A program made the translations under genes and the position numbers. From positions 1,026,501 to 1,090,500 of the forward strand of contig NZ_CP102480.1 in NCBI RefSeq assembly GCF_024662015.1: a stretch of 64,000 bases of DNA. Reading direction: 5' to 3'. Below the pieces are notes generated by a model. That model had not been told where the DNA came from and did no database searches. It was given only the letters and a program-made list of their open reading frames with translations. The DNA comes from Nisaea acidiphila (GTDB taxonomy: Bacteria > Pseudomonadota > Alphaproteobacteria > Thalassobaculales > Thalassobaculaceae). Positions 8,364 to 16,997 of this stretch are shown in pieces. Each line of letters opens with the position of its first letter. Position 1 is the first letter of the stretch.

Positions 8364-9381
8364 GCGACGGCTCTAGTCCGGCCGCGGCAGGTAAAGCTTG
8401 CGGTCTAGCCGCCCTTTCGAATTGCGCTTTCATTTCTTTGCACGCCCGAACAGCGGCCTCTAAGTCGGTGAAGATTACCGTCAGAAGCGCTTTGGCCCTA
8501 ATACCTCCTGACTTCAACAAACGGCGCAAAAAGAAGCTCTCGTGGGCATGAAGGGAAACCAGACACCCTTTCCCAGCATAGAACTCGATCTCATGGCCCG
8601 TCATTTGGTGGTCAGACGACGTCGGAACTTCAATCGCCTCTGTATCCGAAGGAAGCTTCAAGATCGTGGCGTATCCGGTGAACCTGACAGCCATTTTTTT
8701 GCGGTACCATGGTTTGCGTCCGATCTGGAGGGGAATGCAATGGAATTTTGCCCCGTCTTGCGCGTAGCAGAACCCGTCTTTCGGTACCGCGGCCACCATT
8801 TCGTTCCGGCCTGCGCAGCCAATCTCTCTCAGAAATTTGCCGAGGTTTCCACCGGTCCACTCGCTCAGGACTCGCTTGTCACATTCAGAAACATGTTCCG
8901 CGCGCCGGAGTATTGGCATGACCAACCGCTCCCGTATTCGGCGCCGGTACTTCCGGATCGCCATTCCTGAGGCGAAAATCAATCCTAGCCCCGTCAGTTT
9001 CCCGAGCCATCGGGCCGAGACAAAGCTTAGGCCGAATTTCGATAATCCCGCTTTCAACAGTGCGGTCACCTTCGCGAATTTCGCAAATGCCCCAATAGCG
9101 CCGACGAGAAGCAGTAGTTCCGCCCAGAGGGCCGGCCCCCAATAGATGATTGCCAAAACAACGGGCAGCGCGAGTGCGAAACCGCCCAGCCACACAAGCT
9201 CTTTATTGTTCGAATTCGTTCGCTCGCTATCCAATGACCGCAGTGCTTCCGGATCGACATGCTCAACGACGCGCGCACCCAAAATGCTCTCAAGAGGAAG
9301 GCTATCGCAGGATTGAGGCAGTTGCCCGCTCTCGCTTGTTTCCGGACCGGCATAGTCCGTTCGGCTTTCTTGATCTGGCAT
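8335..9381 (-). CDS. Hypothetical membrane protein
   Basis: Not recognised. The 348-aa reading has a soluble N-terminal part of about 60 residues, a hydrophobic block (ELVWLGGFALALPVVLAIIY and WAELLLLVGAIGAF), an amphipathic stretch (KFAKVTALLKAGLSKFG), another hydrophobic segment (LTGLGLIFASGMAI) followed by a basic cluster KYRRRIRER, and a soluble C-terminal domain of about 170 residues. ATG 9381 is chosen because it overlaps the TGA of the upstream VOC gene by one base, implying coupled translation; no separate ribosome site is evident. Codon use is less GC-biased than in its neighbours. The 3' end runs 29 bp into anbu on the opposite strand. Whether its position is functionally linked to anbu is unknown. 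Confidence 0.65.
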   Translation of the reverse strand: MPDQESRTDYAGPETSESGQLPQSCDSLPLESILGARVVEHVDPEALRSLDSERTNSNNKELVWLGGFALALPVVLAIIYWGPALWAELLLLVGAIGAFAKFAKVTALLKAGLSKFGLSFVSARWLGKLTGLGLIFASGMAIRKYRRRIRERLVMPILRRAEHVSECDKRVLSEWTGGNLGKFLREIGCAGRNEMVAAVPKDGFCYAQDGAKFHCIPLQIGRKPWYRKKMAVRFTGYATILKLPSDTEAIEVPTSSDHQMTGHEIEFYAGKGCLVSLHAHESFFLRRLLKSGGIRAKALLTVIFTDLEAAVRACKEMKAQFERAARPQALPAAAGLEPSLRNESPVAR

Positions 9382-9731
9382 CAAAGGTGGGTCAGCACGT
9401 TGACGAGGCGGCCTTCCGGATCGCGGAGATAGAACCGGCGGACGCCCCATGGCTCGTCCGCGGGGCCGTATTCGGTCTCGTAGCCGGCACCCCGGACCTT
9501 CTCGACCATAGCGTCGAGGTCGTCCACCTCAATCGAGATATCCGGCACCGGCGCGCCCGAGCCGCCTTCGCGCATCAGGCTGAACTGGACGCGCATGCTC
9601 TCGTCCGAGCCGAGGGTCGCGATCCAGCCGAGGTCCATCTTGAGCTCGAGCCCGAATAATTCCTTGTAGAACCGCGCGGTCTTCTCCACGTCCGGGGCGG
9701 CGATGTTCGCGACGATGCGTTTCACGGTCAT
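9381..9731 (-). CDS. VOC (glyoxalase/bleomycin resistance) family protein
   Basis: A 116-aa single vicinal-oxygen-chelate domain: IVANIAAPDVEKTARFYKELFGLELKMD, a middle strand with VQFSLMREGG and PDISIEVDDLDAMVEKVRGAG, and the closing YLRDPEGRLVNVLTH strand. Proteins of this length act as dimers with metal sites at the interface; the reaction is not predictable (lyase, dioxygenase or resistance protein). ATG 9731 is preceded by GGGAGG at suitable spacing. It sits 14 bp after the MOSC-domain gene and is translationally coupled to the following membrane-protein gene, so the three are probably one operon. Confidence 0.85.
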   Translation of the reverse strand: MTVKRIVANIAAPDVEKTARFYKELFGLELKMDLGWIATLGSDESMRVQFSLMREGGSGAPVPDISIEVDDLDAMVEKVRGAGYETEYGPADEPWGVRRFYLRDPEGRLVNVLTHL

Positions 9732-9745
9732 GGCCGGCGCCTCCC

Positions 9746-10216
9746 TCACTCCATGGACCGGACCGTGTCTCCGGGCCGGATTACCCCGCCGTCGACGATC
9801 TCGCAATTGAGGCCGGAACGGTTCAGCAGCAGCTTGAAGAGCTTCTTGCCGAGAAGATCGTCGAGATACTGGCAGGGCGTGTTCAGCCGGCCGCCATAGA
9901 GGACGGTTTCGCCGACGCGGAATTTCTTCCCGACCAGATGGTTCAGCGGCACGCCGGTGACGGTCAGGTTCCGCCGGCTTTCGACCGGCGTCAGCTCCAT
10001 CTCGTGATCGCGGGCAAGCGCTTCCAGCGTCTCGCTCTCGATCAGGGTGACCTGGCGGTCGGCCGCCGGCTTGTCCGAATAGGTTCCGGTCCCGAGGAAA
10101 TACCGGTCGCCCTCGATCCCCTTGCCGGCGACGAGTATGGCCTCGTCGAGTTCGATCATATCCTCTGATCCCTTGGCGCAGATATGGATGTGATCGAGAC
10201 GGCCTGTCCACTGCAT
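9746..10216 (-). CDS. MOSC domain-containing protein
   Basis: A 156-aa MOSC (molybdenum cofactor sulfurase C-terminal) domain protein. It shows the family's GIEGDRYFLGTGTYS and RQVTLIESETLEAL segments, PVESRRNLTVTGVPLNHLVGKKFRVGETVLYGG, and the conserved cysteine in LNTPCQYLDDLLG. MOSC proteins bind or transfer molybdenum cofactor or sulfur, and some carry out N-hydroxy reduction. The neighbouring minus-strand IorAB-type molybdenum hydroxylase makes a cofactor-related role attractive, but a terminator and a repeat lie between them. ATG 10216 follows GGGAG by about 7 nt. Confidence 0.88.
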   Translation of the reverse strand: MQWTGRLDHIHICAKGSEDMIELDEAILVAGKGIEGDRYFLGTGTYSDKPAADRQVTLIESETLEALARDHEMELTPVESRRNLTVTGVPLNHLVGKKFRVGETVLYGGRLNTPCQYLDDLLGKKLFKLLLNRSGLNCEIVDGGVIRPGDTVRSME

Positions 10217-10279
10217 GCGACGCTCCCCGGATGTTTGAAGAACGGTAGCATGCCCTTTGCTTCTTCCCCACCACACTTC

Positions 10280-10358
10280 GTCATTCCCGCGAACGCGGGA
10301 ACCCAGGGAACCAAAGCGCGTTCCATGCCCCCTGGGTCCCCACTTGCGTGGGGATGAC
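10280..10358. repeat. Imperfect inverted repeat, REP-like intergenic element
   Basis: Two 29-base arms (10280-10308 and 10330-10358) are near-reverse complements: the left begins GTCATTCCCGCG and ends ACCCAGGG, the right begins CCCTGGGTCCCC and ends GGGGATGAC. Each arm itself contains a short palindrome around CCCGCGAACGCGGG or CCCCACTTGCGTGGGG. The form matches dispersed palindromic units common in proteobacterial genomes. It lies between the MOSC gene and the terminator of the molybdenum hydroxylase operon. Confidence 0.75.
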
Positions 10359-10362
10359 AATG

Positions 10363-10397
10363 AAAAAAAAGCCGCCGCCCCAAAGAGAGGCGGCGGC
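10363..10397 (-). terminator. Rho-independent terminator of the molybdenum hydroxylase operon
   Basis: On the minus strand a 9-bp perfect GC stem (arms 10389-10397 and 10371-10379, GCCGCCGCC/GGCGGCGGC) is followed by eight Ts (10370-10363), 26 bp downstream of the large-subunit stop codon. Confidence 0.9.
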
Positions 10398-10422
10398 GTT
10401 CGGAGTGGGCAGACGCGGGCGA

Positions 10423-12630
10423 TCAGGCCGACTTGAACCCCTTCTCGAACGGCAGGGTCCGAACCCGCTTGCCGCTGGCGCGGAACACCGCGTTGGCGAC
10501 GGCCGGGCCGATCGGCGGGACACCGGGCTCGCCGATCCCGGTCGGCGGTTCGGTGCTCGGCACGATATGCACCTCGACCTTCGGCATACGGTCGATACGG
10601 AGCGGCAGATAGCCGTCATAGTTCCCCTGGTCGACCTCCCCGTCGGTCAGCGTGAGTTCCTCCTGCAGGACGGAGCCCAGACCGAAGCCGATGCCGCCCT
10701 CGACCTGGGCCCTGATCACGTCCGGATTGATCGGCGTGCCGACATCCACGGCCGCGACCACCCGGTGCACGATCACCTCTCCGTCTTCGACCGAGACTTC
10801 GGCAATCTCCGCGACATAGGAGTGGAAACTCTCATGCACGGCCACGCCCCAGTGGTGCCCGTCCGGGAGCGGCGTGCCCCATCCGGCCTCCTCCGCCGCG
10901 AGTTTCAGAACCCCCGCGTGGCGTGGATGGTCCTTCAGAAGGTCGAGACGGAACTGCACCTGATCGGCGCCGATCTCGGCGATCACCTCGTCGAGAAAAA
11001 CCTCGGTCGCGTAGGCCGTGTGGGTGGAGCCGACCGAGCGCCACCAGAGCACCGGCACTTTGGACTCCGTCGTTGTAAGCCCGACGCCGAGATTGGGAAT
11101 GGCGTAGGGCAAGGTCGATGAGCCTTCCACCGACGTCGCATCCACACCGTCCTTGATCAGGCCGGAGAAGAGCGTGTTGGCGACGATGGACTGGCCGACG
11201 ATGTGATTGTCCCACGCCACCAGCTTGCCGTCGGCATCGAGCCCTGCCCGCATCCTGTGGACATAGGCCGGGCGGTAACGGCCGCCCCGCATGTCGTTTT
11301 CGCGGGTCCATTGCAGCTTCACCGGCGCCTTCCAGCCGATCGCCTTGCCGATCGCCGTCACTTCGGTGATCACGTCGGCGTCCGGCGTGGCCCGCCGGCC
11401 GAACCCGCCGCCCGTCTTCATGACGTGCATGCGGATATTTTCCGGCGGGATGTCGGCGGTCTTGGAGGCCATCTGCTGGTAATAGTCCGGCATCTGGTGC
11501 CCGCCCCAGATCTCCAGCACGCCGTCCGCATTCATGGCGGCCACCGCGTTCAGGGGTTCCATGGCGGCATGGGCGAGATAGGGGAACTCGTAGCTCGCCT
11601 CGATCACCTTGGCGGCCGAAGCCATAGCACCTTCGGGATCGCCGTCCTTGCGGGCGACGGCCATCGGCGCCTTGACCGCGAGATCGTTATAGGCCGCCAT
11701 GATCTCGGCGGAGCCCCGCGTCTCGGCTTCGCTCTCGTCCCATTCGACGGTGACGAGATCTCGCGCCTTCAGCGCGGTCCACATGTCCTTGGCAACAACG
11801 GCGACGCCGCGATGAATGGCGACGACATCGCTGACCCCCTTCACCGCCTTGGCATCGGCCGCGTCGAAGGACGCGACCTTGGCACCGAATTTCGGCGGAT
11901 GGATCATCACCGCCGTCAGCATGCCGGGCAGTTTCACGTCGATGGTGAAATCCTGCGCACCCCTGGTCTTGCCGACCCGGTCGTAGCGCTTGGTTCCCTC
12001 ATTGCCGATCTCGGTCCATTCCGAGCGGTCCTTCAGCTTGATGTCGTCCGGGATCGAGACCCCGGCTGCCGCCTTGGCGAAGGCCCCGAAGCCGGAGGAC
12101 TTTCCGGAGCCGGCATGGGCGACGACGCCTTTCTCTACCGCGATCTCCGAAGCGGGAACGCCCCATTCCCGAGCCGCCGCTTCCGCCAGCATCATGCGTC
12201 CCGCTGCACCGGCCTTGCGGTAGCGGTCCCAGGACGAGGTCATGGAGGTCGACCCGCCGGACCCCTGGAAACCGCCGCCCCAGGCCATGTTCCCATAGTG
12301 GGCGAGATTGCCGGACGCGCCCTCGACGCGAACCTGCCTCCAGTCGGCGCCAAGCTCTTCCAGCACGAGCGTGGCGATCCCGTGATAGGAGCCCTGCCCC
12401 ATATCGAACTGGGAGGAGTAAATCGTGACGGTGTCGTCTTCCGAGATCGCGATATAGGCCGCAAGGTCGCCGCCCGTCTTGGCGGGTTCGGTCGCCGCAA
12501 GCCCGGCCAGAGGCCGGAAGCCAATGGCGACACCCGCCGACGTAGCGGCAGCGCCGAGCAGGAAGCCGCGGCGGGAAACCGGATCGGTCTTCGCCCGTGC
12601 GGCCATGGCATTGAGTTTCTGTACCAGCAT
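10423..12630 (-). CDS. Molybdenum hydroxylase large subunit, isoquinoline 1-oxidoreductase (IorB) type, Tat-exported
   Basis: A 735-aa molybdopterin-binding subunit of the xanthine-oxidase/aldehyde-oxidase family. A twin-arginine signal, SRRGFLLGAAATSAGVAIGF, near residues 19-38 indicates folded export to the periplasm. Cofactor and active-site segments include QFDMGQGSYHGIATLVLEELG, GGFGRRATPD, and GIGEPGVPPIGPAVANAVF, whose Glu is the catalytic base by family alignment. The electron-transfer partner is the [2Fe-2S] subunit encoded immediately upstream, whose stop lies 3 bp before this start. Members oxidise N-heterocycles or aldehydes; the actual substrate is unknown. A strong terminator follows, and a LysR regulator is divergent from the operon. 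Confidence 0.92.
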   Translation of the reverse strand: MLVQKLNAMAARAKTDPVSRRGFLLGAAATSAGVAIGFRPLAGLAATEPAKTGGDLAAYIAISEDDTVTIYSSQFDMGQGSYHGIATLVLEELGADWRQVRVEGASGNLAHYGNMAWGGGFQGSGGSTSMTSSWDRYRKAGAAGRMMLAEAAAREWGVPASEIAVEKGVVAHAGSGKSSGFGAFAKAAAGVSIPDDIKLKDRSEWTEIGNEGTKRYDRVGKTRGAQDFTIDVKLPGMLTAVMIHPPKFGAKVASFDAADAKAVKGVSDVVAIHRGVAVVAKDMWTALKARDLVTVEWDESEAETRGSAEIMAAYNDLAVKAPMAVARKDGDPEGAMASAAKVIEASYEFPYLAHAAMEPLNAVAAMNADGVLEIWGGHQMPDYYQQMASKTADIPPENIRMHVMKTGGGFGRRATPDADVITEVTAIGKAIGWKAPVKLQWTRENDMRGGRYRPAYVHRMRAGLDADGKLVAWDNHIVGQSIVANTLFSGLIKDGVDATSVEGSSTLPYAIPNLGVGLTTTESKVPVLWWRSVGSTHTAYATEVFLDEVIAEIGADQVQFRLDLLKDHPRHAGVLKLAAEEAGWGTPLPDGHHWGVAVHESFHSYVAEIAEVSVEDGEVIVHRVVAAVDVGTPINPDVIRAQVEGGIGFGLGSVLQEELTLTDGEVDQGNYDGYLPLRIDRMPKVEVHIVPSTEPPTGIGEPGVPPIGPAVANAVFRASGKRVRTLPFEKGFKSA

Positions 12631-12633
12631 CGA

Positions 12634-13092
12634 TCAGGCCTCCAGACGGTCGGCCGCTTCGTGGATCGCGGCGCGGATGCGTTGGTAGGTGGCGCAGCGG
12701 CAGAGATTGCCGCTCATCGCCGCGTCGATATCCTCGTCCGTCGGCTTCGGCGTCTCGGCGAGCAACGCCGCCGCGGACATGATCTGCCCGGACTGGCAGT
12801 AGCCGCATTGCGGCACGTCGAGATCGGCCCAGACCGTCTGCACCGTCTCAGCCACCTTGCCGTCGATGCCCTCGATGGTGGTCACCTTGGCGCCGGCGAC
12901 ATCCTCCAGGTACGTCTGGCAGGAGCGGACAGGAACCCCGTCGACATGGACCGTGCAGGCGCCGCACATCGCCATGCCGCAGCCGAACTTGGTGCCCGTC
13001 AGACCGGCATGGTCGCGGATCGCCCAAAGCAACGGCGTATCGCCGTCGGCGTCGAGCTGATGCTCGGTGCCGTTCAGATTGAGTGTGATCAT
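12634..13092 (-). CDS. Molybdenum hydroxylase [2Fe-2S] subunit (IorA type)
   Basis: A 152-aa small subunit carrying two [2Fe-2S] clusters. The plant-type ferredoxin domain has [16 protein letters not shown]...SCQ; the C-terminal helical cluster domain has [10 protein letters not shown] and [13 protein letters not shown]. It relays electrons from the molybdenum subunit to an unknown acceptor. ATG 13092 (MITLNLNG) is preceded by GGGAG and matches the family N terminus; the frame extends upstream to 13191 without homology. Two-subunit IorAB-like enzymes lack the FAD subunit, and none is encoded here. It has no Tat signal of its own and is probably carried out with the large subunit. Confidence 0.92.
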   Translation of the reverse strand: MITLNLNGTEHQLDADGDTPLLWAIRDHAGLTGTKFGCGMAMCGACTVHVDGVPVRSCQTYLEDVAGAKVTTIEGIDGKVAETVQTVWADLDVPQCGYCQSGQIMSAAALLAETPKPTDEDIDAAMSGNLCRCATYQRIRAAIHEAADRLEA

Positions 13093-13231
13093 CTTCTGCT
13101 CTCCCACACGTGCGTGAGACCGTCCGGCGCTTCCCCGCGCCGCTCTCATCGCCGTTGCGAAAAAAGATGGGGACTCACGCGGAAATGACACCCGCCCTTG
13201 AACCGCAAGGATTATTCAATATTTCTCAGCA

Positions 13232-14194
13232 ATGAGCCGAGACCTTCTCCCCCACCTCCCCGTGATCCTCGCCGTCGCGCGGCGCGGCGGGTTCGCCGCC
13301 GCCGCTAAGGAGCTTGGAATGAGCGCCTCCGCGGTCAGCCATTCCGTCCGCATGGTGGAGGACCGGCTCGGCCTGCCGCTCTTCGCCCGCACCACGCGGA
13401 GCGTCTCGCTGACCGACTGGGGCCAGTTGCTGGTCGACACAGCCGGGCCGTCCATTTCCGGGCTGGATGACGCGCTGGAACGATTGAAATCGGCGCAGGG
13501 CAGCGTCTCCGGCCTGCTGCGCCTCACCGTTGCCCAGCCCTTCACCTCAATGGCGATCACTCCCGTGGTGAAGGAAATGCTCCGGCGCTATCCCGATCTG
13601 AAGATCGAGCTCGATTCCGACAAGCGCTTCGTCGATATCGTGGCCGGGGGCTTCGATGCCGGCGTGCGGCTCGGCGGCAGTATCGACCAGGATATGAAAA
13701 CCTTCCGCCTGACCCCGCCCTTCCGAACCATCATGGCGGCAGCGCCTTCCTATATCGAACGCCGCGGACTTCCGAACTCGCTTGAGGATCTGGCGAACCA
13801 CGATTGCATGTCCTACCGGATGCCGTCTGGCGGGATCTATGACTGGGAGCTGGAATCCGGCACCGGCGAAGTCCGGGTTCCGAGTTCGGGCAGCATCATC
13901 GTCAACGACTGGTCGATCGCGCTGGAATTCGCGCTGGAAGGGCTCGGCATCATTTACATGTTCGAGCCCATGCTGGCGGACGAGCTGGCCGGCGGCAGTC
14001 TCGTCGAGGTGCTTCCGGAAGCCTCCGTCGAGGAGACCGGGCTCTTCCTCTATTACCCCGAGCGCACCGCGAACAATCCGAAGCTGCGCGCCTTCATCGA
14101 CACGGCGAGATCGGTTCTCCGCCGGCGGAGCGCCACCGGAGCCCCGGACCCTCAGGCCTCGATAAACCGCTCTCGGCCTTCCGCAAGCTCATAG
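13232..14194 (+). CDS. LysR-family transcriptional regulator
   Basis: A 320-aa LysR regulator. The N-terminal winged helix-turn-helix (LPVILAVARRGGFAAAAKELGMSASAVSHSVRMVEDRLGLPLFARTTRSVSLT) is followed by the periplasmic-binding-like effector domain (GLLRLTVAQPF..., DAGVRLGGSI). It is divergent from the molybdenum hydroxylase operon across a 139-bp gap, the usual arrangement for a LysR activator of that operon; the inducer is unknown. Its last 43 bases overlap the convergent histidine phosphatase gene. Confidence 0.92.
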   Translation: MSRDLLPHLPVILAVARRGGFAAAAKELGMSASAVSHSVRMVEDRLGLPLFARTTRSVSLTDWGQLLVDTAGPSISGLDDALERLKSAQGSVSGLLRLTVAQPFTSMAITPVVKEMLRRYPDLKIELDSDKRFVDIVAGGFDAGVRLGGSIDQDMKTFRLTPPFRTIMAAAPSYIERRGLPNSLEDLANHDCMSYRMPSGGIYDWELESGTGEVRVPSSGSIIVNDWSIALEFALEGLGIIYMFEPMLADELAGGSLVEVLPEASVEETGLFLYYPERTANNPKLRAFIDTARSVLRRRSATGAPDPQASINRSRPSASS

Positions 14195-14748
14195 AATCCG
14201 TCTTGCGGCTCGTCATAACTCATGAATTCCTCGGGCGGCGCGCCAAGGATCAACCCCCTAAGCACCCGGTTCGCAAGGCCATGCGCGACCAGGATTGTCA
14301 CCTCTCCTCCACCTTCCAAGCCCGAGTGCTCATCGATGAAATCCTGCAGCCGCTGCGCAACATCGCGATAGCTTTCCCCTCCCGGCGGCGCAACCGTCCA
14401 TCGATCAGCAAGACGAGCCTCCCAGCAGGAGGCGTGGGCCCGGACCACCTCGTCCATAAGCAGCCCACCCCAGCTCCCGAAACTCGCCTCCCGAAGTCTC
14501 TCATCCGTGTCGATCCCGTGTGCGTCGAGATCAAGCACATCCGCGATGATCGCCGCGGTCTGCCGGGCGCGGCCGAGCGGGCTCGACACGAAGCGGGCGA
14601 CCTTCCGGCCGTCGAGCTCCTTCAGGATACACTTCCCGATACGTTCGGCTTGCCGCATACCTTTCAGTGTCAGCGGTGAATCGAGAGTACCCTGGAGTCG
14701 CCCGGCGCGATTCCAGACGGTTTCTCCGTGGCGCGAAAGATAAATCAT
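14152..14748 (-). CDS. Histidine phosphatase family protein (phosphoglycerate mutase-like)
   Basis: A 198-aa branch-1 histidine phosphatase. It carries the catalytic RHGETVWN motif at residues 6-13 (phospho-accepting His7), the FVSSPLGRARQTA second Arg motif, the acidic ERLREASFGSWGG segment and the C-terminal VAHGLANRVLRG His. Substrates in this family range from sugar phosphates to cofactors and cannot be assigned here. It lies 39 bp downstream of the YcaQ-like gene on the same strand, so the two may be cotranscribed, and it overlaps the 3' end of the LysR gene. Confidence 0.9.
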   Translation of the reverse strand: MIYLSRHGETVWNRAGRLQGTLDSPLTLKGMRQAERIGKCILKELDGRKVARFVSSPLGRARQTAAIIADVLDLDAHGIDTDERLREASFGSWGGLLMDEVVRAHASCWEARLADRWTVAPPGGESYRDVAQRLQDFIDEHSGLEGGGEVTILVAHGLANRVLRGLILGAPPEEFMSYDEPQDGFYELAEGRERFIEA

Positions 14749-14787
14749 CGTGAGACGGTCATTCGTGTGGCCATTGAAGGGGATACT

Positions 14788-16005
14788 CTAGAGCGCCACC
14801 TCAAACCCGTCGCCCTCGGCCCGCTCCAGACCGAGATATTTGAGCCAGCGCACCAGCTCCGCCTCGATCCGCGCCTTGCGTTGAGGCGTCAGCGACAGCC
14901 GCGGCTCCAGCCAGAGCTTGCGGATCCGGAGCACGCCTGCCGCCCGGTCCGCCTTCATGTCGATCCGGCCGGAAACCCGGTCGCCCTCAAGCAGCGGGAA
15001 GACATAGTAGCCATATTGCCGCTTTTCCTCGGGCACGAAGACCTCGATCCGGTAATCGAAGCCGAAGAGCCGCTGCAGCCGCTTGCGGTCGCGCAGCGCC
15101 GGGTCGAACGGACTGAGGAAGCGGATGCGTCCGGGCGGCGGCGGGACCTTCGCTGCGAGGTCGAGCGCGTCGGGTCGGGCCAGATGCCGGCGCGCGGTGC
15201 CGTCCGCGTTCTCGATATCGACCGGGATCGCGGTCGCGTGATCCTGCCGCTCCGCCCATTGCTTCGCCTCGCCGGGCGTGATCGCGTCCCAGTAGGCCGC
15301 CAGCTCGCCCGGCGTCGCGAAGCCGAGCCGCTCCAGCGCTGAGCGGCAGGCCCAGTCGATGAATTCCTCGTCATGCACCTCCGCCTCGAAATGCTCCGGC
15401 GGCACGACCTTCTCGACCAGATCGTAGACCTTCTGGAAACCCTCGCGGGCACAGATTGCGAGCTGGCCTGTCCGCCAGAGATGTTCCAGCGCCGATTTCG
15501 ACGGTTTCCAGCCCCACCAGGCCTTGTTCTCGTCGCTGCCGTCGTGATGGCTTTCATCCGCCGTCAGATCGCGGGAGCGAACGGGACCGTTCGCCTCGAT
15601 ATGTGCGCGGATCCGGGCACAGGTCTCCTCGTAATCCTCGCCCAGCCGCTCGCGCCACCAGTCGAACCGCAGGAGCCGGTCGCGGGTCCGCCGGAATTTC
15701 GGTTTCCAGTAGGGAAAGAACTCGACCGGGATCACCGAGGCGTCATGGGTCCAGTTCTCGAACAGGGTGCGTTCGCGCTCCAGGTGATGGTGCAGCCAGT
15801 CCGGCTTGTAGGCATTGGCTCTGGAAAAGAGGATGTGGTGATGCGCGCGCTCGACCGTGCGGATGCTGTCGACCTGCACGAAGCCGATGCGCCGGATCAG
15901 CTCCGGCACGTCCTTGCGCCGGAACGCCCGGCCGGGAGAGTCGCCGAGGGCGTGAAGGTGAAGGAAGAGGCGGCGCGCGTCGCGGTTGGGAAGTTGATCG
16001 ACCAT
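14788..16005 (-). CDS. ycaQ: YcaQ/AlkX-type DNA glycosylase (winged-helix DNA-binding, HTH_42)
   Basis: A 405-aa member of the HTH_42 (COG3214) family of DNA glycosylases that remove alkylated bases. YcaQ/AlkX unhooks interstrand crosslinks, while its relative AlkZ acts on azinomycin adducts. The catalytic QxD motif that separates AlkX from AlkZ (QxQ) is visible as Q44-V-D46 in GFVQVDSIRT. Further landmarks are RAHHHILFSR, the tandem winged-helix region, and the C-terminal YGYYVFPLLEGDRVSGRIDMKADR core. It probably protects against alkylating or crosslinking agents; no antibiotic cluster is adjacent. It is divergent from a small VOC gene. Confidence 0.88.
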   Translation of the reverse strand: MVDQLPNRDARRLFLHLHALGDSPGRAFRRKDVPELIRRIGFVQVDSIRTVERAHHHILFSRANAYKPDWLHHHLERERTLFENWTHDASVIPVEFFPYWKPKFRRTRDRLLRFDWWRERLGEDYEETCARIRAHIEANGPVRSRDLTADESHHDGSDENKAWWGWKPSKSALEHLWRTGQLAICAREGFQKVYDLVEKVVPPEHFEAEVHDEEFIDWACRSALERLGFATPGELAAYWDAITPGEAKQWAERQDHATAIPVDIENADGTARRHLARPDALDLAAKVPPPPGRIRFLSPFDPALRDRKRLQRLFGFDYRIEVFVPEEKRQYGYYVFPLLEGDRVSGRIDMKADRAAGVLRIRKLWLEPRLSLTPQRKARIEAELVRWLKYLGLERAEGDGFEVAL

Positions 16006-16066
16006 GGACTATGCTTAATGGAGACGGGAAGAAACCGAAACATAACGTGAACAGAAAGAAAAGCCC

Positions 16067-16474
16067 ATGGCGCTCAAAACCCTCGATCACGTGAATATCC
16101 GCACGAAAAATCTCGACGCGATGGTCGCTTGGTACGGCCGCGTGCTCGACATGCATCCGGGCGAGCGCCCGCCCTTCCCCTTCCCGGGCGCCTGGCTCTA
16201 CGCCAACGGCGCCGCGATGGTGCATCTGGTCGGCGTGACCTCGGATCCCGCGCCCTACCGGCCTGACGCGCAGCTTGAGCATTTCGCCATTCAGGCCGAA
16301 GGCCTCAGTGATTTCCTCGTCCATCTAAGAAAGGAAAAGGTCGCCTATCGATGCGGCGTGCTACCGGAAATGGGCATCCAGCAAGTCAATATCCATGACT
16401 ATGACGGCAACCATATCCATGTCGATTTCGCGCCCGGAGAGAAAGCGGACCTGACGGATTACGACGGGAGCTAG
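16067..16474 (+). CDS. VOC family protein (glyoxalase/dioxygenase-like)
   Basis: A 135-aa vicinal-oxygen-chelate domain. The metal-ligand positions are suggested by H8 in KTLDHVNIRTKNLD, by His in EHFAIQAEGLSD and by the terminal GNHIHVDF strand. Reaction unknown; glyoxalase I-like, fosfomycin-resistance-like and extradiol dioxygenase-like members share this layout. It is divergent from ycaQ with about 60 bp between starts and is not clearly in an operon. Confidence 0.85.
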   Translation: MALKTLDHVNIRTKNLDAMVAWYGRVLDMHPGERPPFPFPGAWLYANGAAMVHLVGVTSDPAPYRPDAQLEHFAIQAEGLSDFLVHLRKEKVAYRCGVLPEMGIQQVNIHDYDGNHIHVDFAPGEKADLTDYDGS

Positions 16475-16576
16475 CGAATTCGTAAGGCGTGATTCGAACG
16501 AGCCGAAAAGAAGCCTCGCCACTACTTAAGGCCTACTCGACCGGCAGGCATCTGAAACTGTCTGTGGAAGGTCCGT

Positions 16577-16840
16577 TCAGTGAACGGAGTTCGGATCGTC
16601 CGCCTTGGCGCGGAAGTGCTCCAACAGGAACATACGGACCGCCGCAGTACGGCTCATTTCCGGGAAAGCCTTTTCCGCATCGGTCACGATCGTGTCGATG
16701 CAGAGTTCGCGGTCATGGGCGCATTCTTCGAGGGCATCCCAGAAATCTTCTTCCAGAATGATGGACGTCCGGTGACCGGCATAGACGTTCTTGCGCGATT
16801 TCGACGAGCCCATGTTGCCCCTGTGAATATCCAGAACCAT
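16577..16840 (-). CDS. Ribbon-helix-helix domain protein (RHH_4 type)
   Basis: An 87-aa small DNA-binding protein of the alphaproteobacterial RHH_4/COG4321 type. SRKNVYAGHRTSIILEEDFWDALEECAHDREL gives the beta strand and first helix, and SRTAAVRMFLLEHFRA the second helix. It probably acts as a dimeric transcription factor, though targets in this family are mostly unknown. ATG 16840 is chosen because AGGA lies 7 nt upstream; 16855 and the internal ATG at MGSSKS are alternatives. No toxin gene neighbours it, so an antitoxin role has no support. Confidence 0.8.
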   Translation of the reverse strand: MVLDIHRGNMGSSKSRKNVYAGHRTSIILEEDFWDALEECAHDRELCIDTIVTDAEKAFPEMSRTAAVRMFLLEHFRAKADDPNSVH

Positions 16841-16997
16841 GGTTAATTCCTGCAAATACTAAAACAAGTTGTATCAGATCAACAACGTGGAACGCTCGAA
16901 ACACATTCAAGACAGAAAAACATTAATTCTTGTTTAACAAATTTTGACCGAATTCCGAGAAAATCGCCCCCCGGTTCTTGCGTCAAACGCTATTCGC

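Noticed and set aside
16577-16840. RHH protein as antitoxin of a toxin-antitoxin pair
   Set aside because: No small partner gene lies beside it, and the sequence fits the stand-alone RHH_4 group.
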